A program made the position numbers and the translations under genes. Positions 11,401-22,909 of a stretch of DNA of 64,000 nucleotides are shown in pieces (the stretch's first letter is position 1; each line of letters starts with the position of its first letter). The stretch is from Ostrinia nubilalis (lineage: Eukaryota > Arthropoda > Insecta > Lepidoptera > Crambidae). The stretch spans positions 12,663,001-12,727,000 of the forward strand of contig NC_087093.1 of assembly GCF_963855985.1 (NCBI RefSeq), read 5' to 3'. The notes beneath the pieces are model-generated. The model was not told where the DNA came from and searched no databases. It saw only the letters and a list, made by a program, of their open reading frames with translations.

Positions 11401-12685
11401 TTAACGGACTCTACCATTTACCTGACTACGGCGCGCAATGGGAGCTATATATTAAATATGAATAGTACTGTTCACACAAATATTGCGATAAAAGAAGTAA
11501 GTACGAGATTTTTTATAATATTTAGATAATGTCACCATATTATCTGGGGGCACGGCAGTGCCCCCGCCAAGTCGAGCACGAAGCAAACACTGCCGTACCA
11601 TCCTTTACTGGAACCATTTCCCCGCATTTTCAGGCCCCTATTTGAGAACCTCTGGATAAGACCAGAACGCAGAAATTTTCGTCATCTAGTAAGCTATAAT
11701 CACATACTTTAAATCCAAAATTTCAAGTCTGTAGGTCATTTAGTTTCGAAGTTAAGCGAAAGCAAAGTTTCGCATTTACGACACTCACTCACTCACTCAC
11801 TGATGATCATCAAAATAGAACTAGTACTTCCCATAAACTCAGAGAGCTGAAATTTGGTACAGAGTTAGGGTTTAATGGCCACATAAAGGGAAAACTATAA
11901 AAACTAGGAAAATCGAAGATCTGGAGTAACACCACATTCATAATCAATACTACTCCGGCACCGTGGTGTTCGCCTGTATCGCTCACCGCTAGATGGCGCT
12001 AGTGAAGGTCGCGGGCAGTATCTGGACTGTGCAGGGCCGGTCGTTGTAGAAATCCTGGGGGATAAACATAAACATTAAAAAATGCATAGAATTCTGGGAT
12101 TGTTAGTAGTTTGATAGGCCATCTTTACCGATCAAAACAAGTAAATTAGATTTTTTTATGGATTTCAGATGAAATTATTTTATTACATAAAAAAAAATTC
12201 ATCGAAGCTGCTGTGGAGCACTAAAGTTCAAAATCTCTGCCAGAACAGCTTAATAATAGCTGAATTAATAAACACAAAATTTAAAACTACGAACTGTGTT
12301 ATAAAGAAAGTAAGTAAAATAATATTTCTAGTTTTTGCAACATTTTATTTTACTGTGATTTTATACATAAATAGTTCTTCGATAAATGGGCTATCTAACA
12401 CGAAAAGAATTTCAGTTCAACAAATTAAAATAAACAAATTGTTCAGCTTTATAATAATTAGTAGGTAAGTATAGATAGATAGATGTCAGTAGTGTTTTAA
12501 GTTGTCATTTTAATTTGTTTCAGGGATTTCATCACATAGAGGTCAATATCACAGAAATTAATGCTATTATGATAGGAAAATCATTTTTTTACGGTGATTT
12601 TGAAATTCGTACCATAGTATCAGAAAAACGCGGAAATGTGTATTGTATACAAACCGAGTTCTCAGCATTAAAGAAGGGTAAATAA
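8453..12685 (+). CDS. Array copy B, complete DUF1091-like secreted protein
   Basis: Four exons: 8453-8527, 11341-11496, 12169-12309 and 12524-12685 (TAA), all phase 0 with GTAAGT-type donors and CAG acceptors; product 177 aa. Exon 1 encodes a signal peptide (MFLLMFTLFIPSILA) followed by FDLSKDNNTY. The mature part has four cysteines, one in each of exons 2 and 4 and two in exon 3, and N-glycosylation sequons NLT, NGS, NST and NIT, which fits a secreted, disulfide-bonded protein. Exon 3 is one codon shorter than in copies A, C and E. Intron 1 is expanded by a mariner with nested elements and intron 2 by a Helitron-like repeat. The usual AATAAA about 100 bp after the stop is missing, because a reversed Helitron joins only 52 bp downstream, so transcription could run on into copy C. 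DUF1091-like assignment is inferred; function is unknown. Confidence 0.65.
8591..8658. mobile_element. Right end of intron-1 MITE (copy B)
   Basis: Same sequence as the right end of 17857-18151 (CCTGAGATGGGCGTGATTTT ... CCTGTA). The left part is deleted in this copy. Confidence 0.5.
9509..11187. mobile_element. TIR element nested in mariner
   Basis: Left end GGGAGAGTTCGGTA (split by the younger mariner) and right end TACCGGACTCTCTCT are imperfect inverted repeats. Between them the phrase TAAATTGTACC recurs several times (near 10278 and 10618, and degraded at 10985 and 11160). Interior is AT-rich and without a recognisable ORF. Family not identified. Confidence 0.4.
9525..10261 (-). mobile_element. 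Young mariner deletion derivative with HTH ORF
   Basis: Long inverted ends (CGAGGGTGGTCTGAAAAGTT and its complement) flanked by TA at 9523-9524 and 10262-10263. A minus-strand ORF, 10101-9631 (start possibly the Met at 10083), encodes the DNA-binding half of a mariner transposase: YLFLKGNTPTQIKDEL, FKRGRKSLGDDERSGRP, a second HTH and a WVPRLL segment. It then ends shortly after, with the DD(34)D catalytic part deleted. A product could bind ends but not cut. Intact ends and an open frame suggest recent insertion. Confidence 0.72.
11544..11990. mobile_element. Helitron-like repeat with terminal hairpin (intron 2, copy B)
   Basis: Interrupts sequence shared with other copies. Opens with the hairpin GGGGGCACGGCAGTGCCCCC and holds a CACT microsatellite (about 11785-11802). 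Ends near CACCGCTAGATGGCGCTAG. Resembles common lepidopteran Helitron-type repeats; ends are approximate. Confidence 0.4.
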
Positions 12686-12737
12686 TATTTTTATTTATTA
12701 ATTCAAAACTTATAAAATATTTCCTCAATGTTTAACT

Positions 12738-13162
12738 TAAGCGGTTTAGATTTTTCATACAAATGTTTTTTCCCGCTAACTCCCGTTCCCGTAGGAATTT
12801 TGCAATATCCTGTTGTAACTAAGCTTTAAATTTACTAAGGTACCTGCATGCCAAATTTCAAGCGTCTAACTTAAGCGGTTTAGATTTTTCATACAAATGT
12901 TTTTTCCCGCTAAATCCCGTTCCCGTGGGAATTTTGCAATATCCTGTTGTAACTAAGCTTTAAGTTTACTAAGGTACGTGCATGCCAAATTTCAAGCGTC
13001 TAACTTATGCGGTTTAGATTTTTCATACAAAAGGATTTTCCCGCTAATTCCCGTTCCCGTGGGAATTCCTAAGTATCCTATAACCTGCCCAGGCGTATGA
13101 AGAATAATTGTACCAAGTTCCGTTAAAATCCGTCGAGTAGTTTTTGTTTCTATAAGGAACAT

Positions 13163-13207
<45 letters not shown>

Positions 13208-13331
13208 AATTTTACTGATTGCATTATTGGCATCAGTATCGATCACTAATCACCCCCTGATAGTTATTTTGAAAATATATTTCATGTACAGAATTGACCT
13301 CTCTACAGATTTATTATAAGTATAGATATTT
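12738..13331 (-). mobile_element. Reversed Helitron between copies B and C
   Basis: Reverse-complement relative of the element at 7086-7736, including an ACAG microsatellite (about 13165-13204) and the terminal phrase GATTTATTATAAGTATAGA. Its CTAG end is missing, and it abuts 3' UTR of copy B on one side and intron 1 of copy C on the other. The join marks a deletion of the intergenic module and exon 1. Confidence 0.6.
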
Positions 13332-13419
13332 TTTAATGCAGTTTATTATGTTCTAGAAGATAATATCATTAATTTACATTAATTAATTTTGTCGATTTTA
13401 TAGAGTACCTACTTACATT

Positions 13420-13794
13420 TGTAACGCGACGATCGTTGACGCTCGGATTCGCGTTTGGCGGGCCCTTCTTTTTGAATAAGGCGCGGGCTCGCGCGCTCTG
13501 CCGGCGCGCTCTGCCATGCCAGCGCGCTCTGCCAGCGCGCTCTGCCAGCGCGCTCTTTCCCAACGGTCACCGCGTATTGTGTTTTTCTAAACTCGACCTT
13601 ATCGTCAGTCCGCCCATGGCCGCGACACGCGCGTTCATTCTGTGTTGTTTTGGCTGGATATTACTGTAATTACTGTAACCAAGTACTTTATGTGTTATGT
13701 TTCGACGTGTTTGAGACAATATACGTTGTTTTGTGATATGATTCGTGCCTTTGAACTCAATTACGACCCCGAGACCCAACTTAACAACTTTACA
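13420..13794. mobile_element. Probable solo LTR in copy C intron-1 sequence
   Basis: A 375-bp segment begins TGTAACG and ends TTTACA, flanked by CATT on both sides (13416-13419 and 13795-13798), consistent with a solo LTR and a 4-bp target duplication. It is strikingly GC-rich against its AT-rich surroundings and contains about five tandem GCGCGCTCTGCC-type units (13490-13555). Removing it rejoins intron-1 sequence, in inverted orientation. Confidence 0.5.
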
Positions 13795-13916
13795 CATTTT
13801 TTTTATCATTAACCCTAAAATGCTAGTTCCTAAATAGGACCCAGAAGGTTATTGGGAACAAAGTTTGTTATTTAATTTATTTCTATTAATATACATGAAA
13901 AAGTTTCTACCATCAG

Positions 13917-15043
13917 GGTCCCTTCGTCATGAAGATCACAAACCTTGACTTATGTAAAGGGCCCAATTATAAAAATTTAACGTACTCCATCTTATACCTG
14001 ACTACAGCGAGCAATGGGAGCTATATATTAAATTTGAATAGTACTGTTCACACCAATATTGCCATACAAGAAGTAAGTACGGGATTTTTAATAATATTTA
14101 GTTACTAGCGACGGGACTAAGTGGGCACATAGCTAGTAGAGCTGAGGGCCTAGTGTGAAAAAAAATGACATTAAATGTATGACGGATTGTACAGCGCCCC
14201 TAGCGGGAAACGTACAAAAACTAAAATTTTCATTTATTTTTAAACGCGCTCACTAGTGAGCTCGTTTGATGGACACTCACACTCAGCCCACTGATGGCCG
14301 TTGCGACAGAAAAGTTCTCGACTGCACCCACGGACCGGAAGTAAGTAGTGAAAGGCTTCATATTAGGTGGACCGACGACCTAGTAAAGGTCACGGGAAGT
14401 AAGGGCCGGTCGATGAGTTGTAAGTCTTTGGGGATAAACATACCTAAACATAAAAAATACATAGAATTCTGGAAGTGTTAGCTTGATACGCCATCTTTAC
14501 CTATCAGAACAAGTAAATTAGATTATTTTATGGATTTCAGCTGAAATTATTTTATTACATTAAGAAAAATAATTCATTAAAGCGGATGTGGAGCACAAAA
14601 GTTCATAATCTCTGCCAGAACAGCTTAATAATAGCTGAATTAATCAACACAAAATTTAAAACTACGAACTGTGTTATAAAGAAAGTAAGTAAAATAATGT
14701 TTCTAGTTTTTGCACCATTTTATTTTATTGTGATTTTATACATTATAGTTCTTCGATAAATGGGCTATCCGCCACAAAGAGAATTTCAGTTCAACAAACA
14801 AAAATACAAATTCTTCAGCTTCATAATAATAAGTAAGTAAAGGTAGATGTCAATAGTGTTCTAAGTCGTCATTTTAATTTGTTTCAGGGATTTCATCACA
14901 TAGAGGTCAATATCACAGAAATTAATGCTATAATGATGGGAAAATATTTTTTTTATGGTGATTTTGATGTTCGCACCATAATATCAGAAAAACGCGGAAA
15001 TGTGTATTGTATACAAACCGAGTTATCAATAATAAAGAACTAA
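13917..15043 (+). pseudogene. Array copy C, exons 2-4 only (no signal-peptide exon)
   Basis: Exons at 13917-14072, 14541-14684 and 14888-15043 are fully open, in phase 0, with intact AG/GT borders. They encode the same domain as copies A, B and E, with some changes (exon 2 MKITNLDLCKG, exon 3 begins LKLFYYIKK) and a C-terminus shortened to ELSIIKN. No exon 1 or promoter module lies between it and copy B: the roughly 660 bp of intergenic sequence, exon 1 and part of intron 1 seen elsewhere are gone at the reversed Helitron. The remaining intron-1 sequence is rearranged and carries a solo LTR. Either it is a headless pseudogene, or its exons are used as an alternative cassette spliced to exon 1 of copy B. 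The unbroken frames and kept splice sites leave the second option open. Confidence 0.6.
14140..14270. mobile_element. Degenerate copy of the 182-bp MITE
   Basis: Central part matches the reverse complement of 25011-25192 (ATGACATTAAATGTATGAC, CAGCGCCCCTAGCGG, GTGAGCTCG) with many differences. Located in intron 2 of copy C. Confidence 0.45.
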
Positions 15044-15098
15044 TGAATTCAAAACCTATGAAATATTACCTCAATGTAATGAATTTTTATTGTGTTTT

Positions 15099-15104
15099 AA
15101 TAAA
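15099..15104 (+). terminator. Poly(A) signal of copy C
   Basis: AATAAA 56 bp after the stop codon of copy C, in the same context (TGTGTTTTAATAAA) as in copies A, E and F. Confidence 0.5.
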
Positions 15105-15740
15105 ACGATATTTTGGTTGATGTTAATTTTTAATTTAAGTGTAGTTATTTCCATTGATGAACCAAAAAAAACAATTTATATAAATTCATTTCAGCCGCCT
15201 GAAAACGGCAATTAAATGTATTTTTTTAATGACGTCATAGGTAAGTAATAGTAGGTACTAATAATATACGAGTATGAAAATATGTATACGGAATTGAGTT
15301 TTGACATTTTGTAAAGGGAAGGGGATAGGTAAGCTAGCTTGCTTCGTAAGGTGGTGTTATTGGTGTCAACCACACAATTTTATTTGAAAGAAGTTACGTC
15401 ATATCATACATTATTATTTCGTCGCTACAGTGTCTAAACAGCAAAGTATTTGACAAGTACGTCCTGTGACAAAACAAACTAACGTATGGGTTACGACAGT
15501 AAGGACTATCATGTAAATACTAATAATCATCATCACTTATGCTCTACAAATGACTCAAAAATGTACTAGAATTGTAGAAGGGTAATAAACAAATCATTAC
15601 AATGCAATTACTGATATTATCATATTTTTACCAACGAAATAATAATATTTTTGTGGATCATTTCCCTAGATCATTGCTTACAAAGGTATCATCCACAGCA
15701 TAATATTTGGCTGAAGATAAAGTGATATTTAAGGGAAAAA

Positions 15741-15815
15741 ATGTTTCTTCTAATGTTTACGTTGTTCATACCAAGTATTCTTGCCTTTGACTTATCCAAG
15801 GATAACAACACTTAT
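15741..15815 (+). pseudogene. Array copy D, orphan signal-peptide exon
   Basis: A 75-nt exon encodes the same 25 residues as exon 1 of copies B and E (MFLLMFTLFIPSILA and following) and keeps its GTAAGT donor. It has the normal conserved upstream module (15044-15740) behind it. About 185 bp of matching intron 1 follows to near 16,000, then unrelated sequence. No exon 2, 3 or 4 appears before the next exon 1 at 17542. The remainder of the unit was lost by deletion. It could still act as an alternative first exon for copy E, since its donor and phase fit exon 2 at 18273. Confidence 0.6.
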
Positions 15816-16009
15816 GTAAGTACTTCATCAATACCTACACATATCTACATTATTAAGTAAAAGTTTAAAATATTTGTTTTTATTAATGGTTCATACCTGG
15901 CAAGTAGTGACTTATTGTCTTTATTACTTTAGTATTTAACTACATTGTCCTGTAGCATTTTAGGGTTATTAATAAAAAAAATTAAGTACTCTATAAAAAC
16001 AATGACATA

Positions 16010-16895
16010 TCATATAAATAGACACGTTATGCGCCTACATTATTGTATTTTAAAATGGCGCAAGTAGTTAGTCCTATTTTATGACAGCTATTCATTATGA
16101 CATTTTGCACAGAAAAGGAGAATGGGGTAGAGTGAACCTCACAGATATAGAGAACTTAAATTGTATTTTCGAATGAACTATCAAACTAATATTTAAACAA
16201 AAGCAAGACAAAACGTAACTTATTATTTTCCCTCAAATCAACTTGAGTCTTATGCCTTTTTTGTCTTTTATAATGAGTTTTCAAATCCGGATTATTTTTA
16301 TGTGCAAAAGGAGTTACCCTCGCTTGAAACAATGTTTGTATGAAAACGTTACTTGAGTGAGTTATGTTACAACTTCTTTTGTGGCGATTTTGGAATGTTT
16401 CATTAACAGGGAATATGGCGGCTGCGTGCAAAATGGTCCAGTTTTTATGTATGCGTCCATACACAATCTATTAACACATCGATACTTGGGTGTGCTGGGA
16501 TGGGTGTGCGAATAATTTAATTAATAAAATACATTTAGTGTTGGTATTCTATAGCTTAAATATTGTTTTACCATTAATGAAAATCTATGGTTTCAATCAA
16601 ATTAGTTAGACTGACGCGATGACGGCATATCAAGTCAAACGTTAATAGAAAAATATGTCGACATTCTTTACCAAAAAACATAATATCAGCAAATATATCG
16701 TGGACTATGTTTCACATACCTTCAGGTAAACCGATGAGTATCCATTTAGAAGAGCAAATGGTTATCCTCTTCATCAAGTGATCCATCAGGATCGACAGGA
16801 TCATTTTTAACGGCATTGTTGACGTGTCCGGACTGTCCGGAGAACCCGCGATCCTGTCCAAGGGCAAAGGAGGGTTAATACACCGTACTCTCGGA
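16010..16895. other. Sequence replacing exons 2-4 of copy D; no gene seen
   Basis: Unique-looking, AT-rich sequence without recognisable coding capacity. A minus-strand open frame at 16186-16464 has no recognisable domain. Confidence 0.3.
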
Positions 16896-17098
16896 CTAAG
16901 GTCCAGAACAGAAGGTGAAACGCAACTGCAACTTTGTGATGATTCTGATGAATCAAACTGCAACTGAAAGTTTCAAACTGGTCGCGTCATATGTGGTCTC
17001 TCAACGGACGCTATGGCAGAAACTTCAATGCAACTCAAAAGTAACTAGCAGTTGCAGTTTCGTTGCAGTTGCGTTTCACCGTTTGTTCTGGGCCTAAG
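16896..17098. mobile_element. MITE with GAAACGCAACTGCAAC ends
   Basis: About 200 bp with imperfect inverted ends of about 35 bp: CTAAGGTCCAGAACA...GGTGAAACGCAACTGCAAC on the left, and the complement with GTTCTGGGCCTAAG on the right. Non-coding; probably hAT-related by end appearance, which is uncertain. Confidence 0.5.
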
Positions 17099-17541
17099 AG
17101 GTAAGTGTTACTGTTAATAGCATGCTTGGAGAGTTAGCATCATAGAATAAAAATTCCAACTTATATTATAAATTCATGTCGGCCTCCTGAAAACGGCAAT
17201 CAAAAATTTTGTAACCTAATTTTTAAAATATCCCTGACCGGGCCATATAAAAAAAGAAGAAGAAGACTTTGACATTATAGTGTCATTCTCGACAACAGGC
17301 CATGGCCACGACACCTATTTTATAATCATCAATTATGCTCCGCAAATTACTCAAAAATGTACTAGAATTGACTAGTAATGAGGGTAATAAACAAATCATT
17401 ACAATGCAATTACTGATATTATCATATTTTACCAACGAAATAATAATGTTTATGTGGATCATTTCCCTAGATCATTGCTTACAAAGGTATCATCCACAGC
17501 ATAATATTTGGCTGAAGATAAAGTGATTTTTAAGGGAAAAG

Positions 17542-20500
17542 ATGTTTCTTCTAATGTTTACGTTGTTCATACCAAGTATTCTTGCCTTTGACTTATCCAA
17601 GGATAACAACACTTATGTAAGTACTTCATCAATACCTACACATATCTACATTATTAAGTTAATATTTCAAAATATTTGTTTTTATTAATGGTTCATACCT
17701 GGCAAGTAGTGACCCTTTGTCTTAGTTATTACTTTAGTATTGGACTACAATGTCCTGTAGCATTTTCGGGTTATTAATAAACAAATGTAAGTACCTACTC
17801 TATAAAAACATCAATTTATTAATGTAAATTATTGTTACCGTCTAGGACTTAAGTTATACAGGTTGTGGTTTTGTAAAACAATGCCCATCTCAGGAGTCGT
17901 AGTAGGTACACATTAAAGTAATTACAAGAAAAATACAGAGTGTTGATTTCAATTTTCGCCATATTTAGGGAGTTGATTAAGTAGCTTATTCTGACCGATA
18001 GCTCGCCCACGTAATAATACCATATTCCTGATTTCATGGAATTTTTAATAAAAATTTAAGGAATTTTTTAAATTATTTTTTTTGCCATCAGTGTCGTCGT
18101 GCATACTACAACCCCTGAGATGGGCGTGATTTTACAAAAGCACACCCTGTATAATTATTAATGTATGTGTGTACTAGTTTCTAAATAGGATCCAGAAGGT
18201 TATTGGGAACTCAGTTTGTTATTTAATTTTATTTTAAATACATGAAATAGCAATAAAACTCTCTACCATCAGGGTCCCTCCATCATGAAGGTCACAAGCC
18301 TTAGCTTCTGTAGAGGGCCAAAATATAAAAATTTTACGGACTCTACCATATACCTGACTACAGCGCGCAATGGGAGCTATATATTAAATGTGAATAGTAC
18401 TGTTCACACAAATATTGCTATAAAAGAAGTAAGTACGACATTTTTTATAATATTTAGTTATTAATGTCACCATAATTATCCTTTAGTGATGAGGAGATCC
18501 ACAAGTAAACCAATGTAGCTGGCATAGCCCGCAGAATTGCCAAACTGAATTAGAAGTGGGCGAGGCACATAGCTCGTAGAGCTGATGGACGTTGGGACAG
18601 AAAAGTTCTCGAGTGGCACCTATAGACCGGAAGCAGGTGTATATGTTACAGGAAATGTATGAAATCCGTCATTGTATACAATTCCTAGGAATTAGACACA
18701 TTTCCTAGGAAATTTACACATTTCCTAAACAGCAATCGGAAATGTAATTAAGATTTCAATCAATACGCGTGGACACACGGTGCGAGGGGAGAATATTGCA
18801 TCATCCGATTACGCGGTGTCTCTATCGAATCGTCAAATTTTTTGCACGCCTAGTTGTCTATGGCACACAAATTTTAAGCCTAAAATTTTTTTACACATAA
18901 TTATTTTTATTACGCCACTTTTTTTTCTCCGAAACTTAAATGGCGCTACCGCGCCGCGGCAGCTGTGTAGGTATGTGTAAGGTCGCAAGTCTAACCTAAC
19001 CAAACCGAGACTTTGTTATCCAGCTACCTATTATTATATTAAAACCTTCATGCCAATAAGTTTAATAAAAGAGATGTTAAAATTAGGGATTTCCAATACT
19101 TCAACGTAATATGCGTGATGCCGAAAGAAAGGATGCCAATAGGCAAATATTTTTTTCGGCCAAAGTATAATAGTGCGAAAATAACTGTCAGGCTAAACAA
19201 TACAGTGTGAGTCACGTTAAAGTGTACATATGAAAATAGATGAAACTAGACCTATTTTTATCGACAAAAAAGAGGTCAATTTTTTTTTGAGATTTTTTTA
19301 AAAATTTTTATAGAATTTTTTTTCTTCCAATTACTTATTGTAAAGAAAACGTAATAACTTTTAAACGAAGCGGTATATCCTGATAAAATAAAAACAGTAA
19401 TAATGCTAAATAACAGGCAATACTAAAAAAAATACATAAAATACATAAAAAAGGCCAACAAATAATGAAAAATGATACTTTTTGAAAAAAATTTGCTTTT
19501 AAATTCGTGTTTTTTTGGTTATTTGATAAATTTCTCCCAAAAATGCCCCTATAACCGGTGGTTTTTATTACTTTGTATTATTCTCTATCGTATTACCTTT
19601 GTAAAACCAAAAATCGCATGTCTCTATCTTTATCACAACGTTTGCAAAAATCGATAGATAAATCGCTATGGTTTAGTTATGTGACATCTCTATAACTTTC
19701 AAACTCGAAACGTCATACGAATCATCTTACGTGAAAAAGACTATAGTTGCGACACTCAGTAGTATTATAAAAAGCAATCACTAATTAAGTTTGCACTGAT
19801 AGTTCAATTTCGATCGAACAAATGACATCACCATGTCCGCCGAATCTGGAGATTTGCGGAATTTCGACACCGCGCGCCGCGGACATAATTCCTCGTAAAG
19901 GAGGAAAATAAACCGAAAGACACTTTTGAAGAGATGTCATCGGTTCTTCAGGATTCTGGACCTTCATATACCATGGTTAAAAAATGGGCCCGACTATTTC
20001 AACACGGACCTGTGAAAACGACCCCCGCCCTGTCACGATACTGAGTGAAGGAAACGTTCAATAGTCGAAAAAATCGTTCCGGCTGACCAAAGAATTAAAT
20101 TGTGGCAGATAGCTGAAGAATATTTCTTTATGTTTGCGAAGCTATTGTACAGAAATGACGTGGGAAACTGACACGCGGATTGCTCTTTCTGCAAGACAAC
20201 GCGCCCGTTCACGCCGCACGTGTTGCGAGGCCAAGCCCTGAAAGACACCGGGTTCTCAGAGATTGACCACCCTCCATATAGCCAAGACCTATTACCTAGC
20301 GATATTATCCTGTTTTTCGATTTGAAAAAGGACTTACGGGGCCGGAGATATGCAGATGACAACGAAATTAAAGCTGCGGTTGGTCGTCATTTTGAAAAAA
20401 AATTTTTTAGGTGGGTAAAAGGCATTGTATGCGAGATTTAAGAAATGTATTTCATTTGAGGGAGATTATATTACAAAATAAAAAATAGAAACCATTTATT

Positions 20501-21332
20501 TTATTTTATTAAGTACCTTAGGCCGCGGACTTATCAGCCGGCCCTCGTATATAATGTAGTGAAAGGCTTCATACTAGCTGGACCGACGACCTAGTGAAGG
20601 TCGCGGGCAGTTACCTGGACTGTGCAGGGCCGGTCGTTGTGGAAATCCTGAGGGATAAACATAAACATAAAAAAATGCATAGAATTCTGAGAGTGTTAGT
20701 AAGTAGTTTGATATGCCATCTTTACCGATCAAAACAAGTAAATTAGATTTTTTTATGGATTTCAGATGAAATTATTTTATTACATTAAAAAAAATAATTC
20801 ATCGAAGCTGCTGTGGAGCACTAAAGTTCAAAATCTCTGCCAGAACAGCTTAATAATAGCTGAATTAGTAAACACACAATTTAAAACTACGAATTGTGTT
20901 ATTAAGAAAGTAAGTAAAATTATTTTTCCAGTTTTTGCAACATTTTATTTTACTTCTCATATAATTATCATACTGGGTGATTTTATGCATATTAGTTCCT
21001 CGATAAATGGGCTATCCAACACAAATATAATTTCTCAAACTGGTCAGGTCAGGTGTTCCTGAGATTAGTACGTTCAAGCAAACAAATAAACAAATTTTTC
21101 AGCTTGATAATATTAGTAAGTATAGGTGATGTCAGTAGTAGTTTTAAGTTGTCATTTTAATTTGTTTTAGGGATTTCATCACGTAGAGATCAATATCACA
21201 GAACTTGCAGCTATAATGATAGGAAAATCATTTTTTTACGGTGATTTTGATGTTCGCGCTATGGTAGCAGAAAAACGCAGAAATGTGTATTGTATACAAG
21301 CGGAATTCTCAGTATTAAAGAAGGGTAAATAA
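17542..21332 (+). CDS. Array copy E, complete DUF1091-like secreted protein
   Basis: Exons at 17542-17616, 18273-18428, 20766-20909 and 21171-21332 (TAA), all phase 0 and uninterrupted; product 178 aa. Signal peptide MFLLMFTLFIPSILA, then a mature region with four cysteines and repeated NxS/T sequons. Exon 4 differs from B and C by the segment VRAMVAEKR, which it shares with copy A, so A and E are sister copies. Intron 1 contains a complete 295-bp MITE (17857-18151). Intron 2 was enlarged by about 1.9 kb between TA dinucleotides by a damaged mariner and an unidentified insert. A polyadenylation signal AATAAA follows at 21408. DUF1091/ML-like fold is inferred from motif pattern; ligand and tissue are unknown. 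Confidence 0.65.
17857..18151. mobile_element. Complete 295-bp MITE in intron 1 of copy E
   Basis: Inverted ends TACAGG / CCTGTA with about 55 bp of imperfect inverted repeat (GCCCATCTCAGG on both sides), flanked by TA. Truncated forms in copies A and B at the same intron position show that it predates the duplications. Confidence 0.6.
18642..19745. mobile_element. Unidentified insert joined to the mariner in copy E
   Basis: Fills the left side of a TA-flanked insertion that ends with the mariner TIR at 20547. Starts TATGTTACAGGAAATG and contains CCTAGGAA palindromes (18685-18730) and a GC-richer patch at 18940-18970. No mariner left TIR and no coding capacity are visible. Confidence 0.3.
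19746..20547 (+). mobile_element. Mariner remnant (intron 2 of copy E)
   Basis: Plus-strand relative of the mariner in copy B, ending CTTATCAGCCGGCCCTCG before TA at 20548. Transposase pieces are seen in several frames: MTSPCPPNLEI, a region like DNAPVHAARV (degraded), DHPPYSQDL and FDLKKDLRGRRYADDNEIK. Frameshifts and stops show it is dead. Confidence 0.6.
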
Positions 21333-21407
21333 TAATATCCTTATTAATTAATGAATTCAAAACCTATGAAATATTACCTCAAATGCAATGAATTTTTATT
21401 GTGTTTT

Positions 21408-21413
21408 AATAAA
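21408..21413 (+). terminator. Poly(A) signal of copy E
   Basis: AATAAA 76 bp after the stop codon, same context as the other copies. Confidence 0.5.
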
Positions 21414-22909
21414 TGATATTTTGGTTGATGTCAATTTTTAATTTATCTGTAGTTATTTTATTGATGAACCAAAAAAAATCCAATTTATATAAATTCATAT
21501 CAGCCACCGGAAAACGGCAATTAAATGTAAAATTTTGAAATGACGTAATAAATAATACTAATAATATAAGAGTATGATATACGGAATTGTGTTTTGACAT
21601 TTTGTAAAGGGAAGGGGAAAAGTAAGCTAGCTTGCTTCGTAAGGTGGTGTTATTGGAGTCAACCACACAATTTTATTTGAAAGAAGTTACGTTATATCAT
21701 AAATTATTATTTCGTCGCTACAGTGTCTAAACAGCAAAGTATTTGACAAGTACGTCCTGTGACAAAACAAACCAACGTATAGGTTTCCCTATGCGACAGT
21801 TAGAACTATCATGTAAATACTTAATAATTATCATCACTTATGCTCCGCAAATGACTCAAAAAATGGACTAGAATTTACTAGTAATGAGGGCAATAAACAA
21901 ATCATTACAATGCAATTACCGATATTATCATATTTTACCAACGAAATAATAATATTTATGTGGATCATTTCCCTAGATCATTGCTTACAAAGGTATCATC
22001 CACAGCATAATATTTGGCTGAAGATAAAGTGATTTTTAATGGCAAAAAAATGATTCTTCTAATGTTTACGTTGTTCATACCAAGTATTCTTGCGTTTGAC
22101 TTATCCAAGGATAACAACCATTATGTAAGTACTTCATCAGATTCAGACCCATATTATCTACTATGTAAATATTTTAAATATTTGGTTTTGTAATCGTTAC
22201 TTAATCCCTGGCAAGTCAGTGACTTATTACTTTAGTATTAGACTACATTGTCCTGTAGCATTTTAGGGTTAATGTTATCTTCTAGGACTTAATTTATATG
22301 TATAATTTTTAATGCAGTTAATTATGTTCTAGTTCCTAAACAGGATCCAGAAGGTTATTAGGAACACAGTATGTTATTAATTTTATTTCTATTAAAATAA
22401 ATGAAATAGCAATAAAACTTTCTACCATCAGGGTCCCTTCATCATAAAGGTCACAAGCCTTGGCTTATGTAGAGGGCCCAAATATAAAAATTTAACGGAC
22501 TCCACCATATACCTGAATACAACGCGCAATGGCAGCGCGATATTAAATGTGAACACTACTGTTCACACAAATATTGCGATACAAGAAGTAAGTACGAGAT
22601 TTTTAATACGTTTTGAAGGTTTTGACATACGTCACCATATTGTCCTTTAGTTAGATTGTGCGATCGAGCGAGAAAAGCAGATGTGCTGCAGGCCTCCCGA
22701 ATCTATCAGTCGAGAATTAAGTGTTAAAATTTATTTATTTATTTATTTAAAATAGGCAAAAAGGTGATAGAATGAGAAATGAAGAGATCTACAAATAAAC
22801 CAAAGTGGCATAGCCCGCAGAATTGCCGAATTGAATGAGAAGTGGGCGAGGTACATAACTCGTAGAGGACTGTTAGGGCATAAAAGTTCTTGAGTGGCAC
22901 CCACGGGCC

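Noticed and set aside
13369..13809. Arg/Ala-rich frames on both strands
   Set aside because: Produced by GC-rich tandem units of a probable solo LTR, not by a gene.
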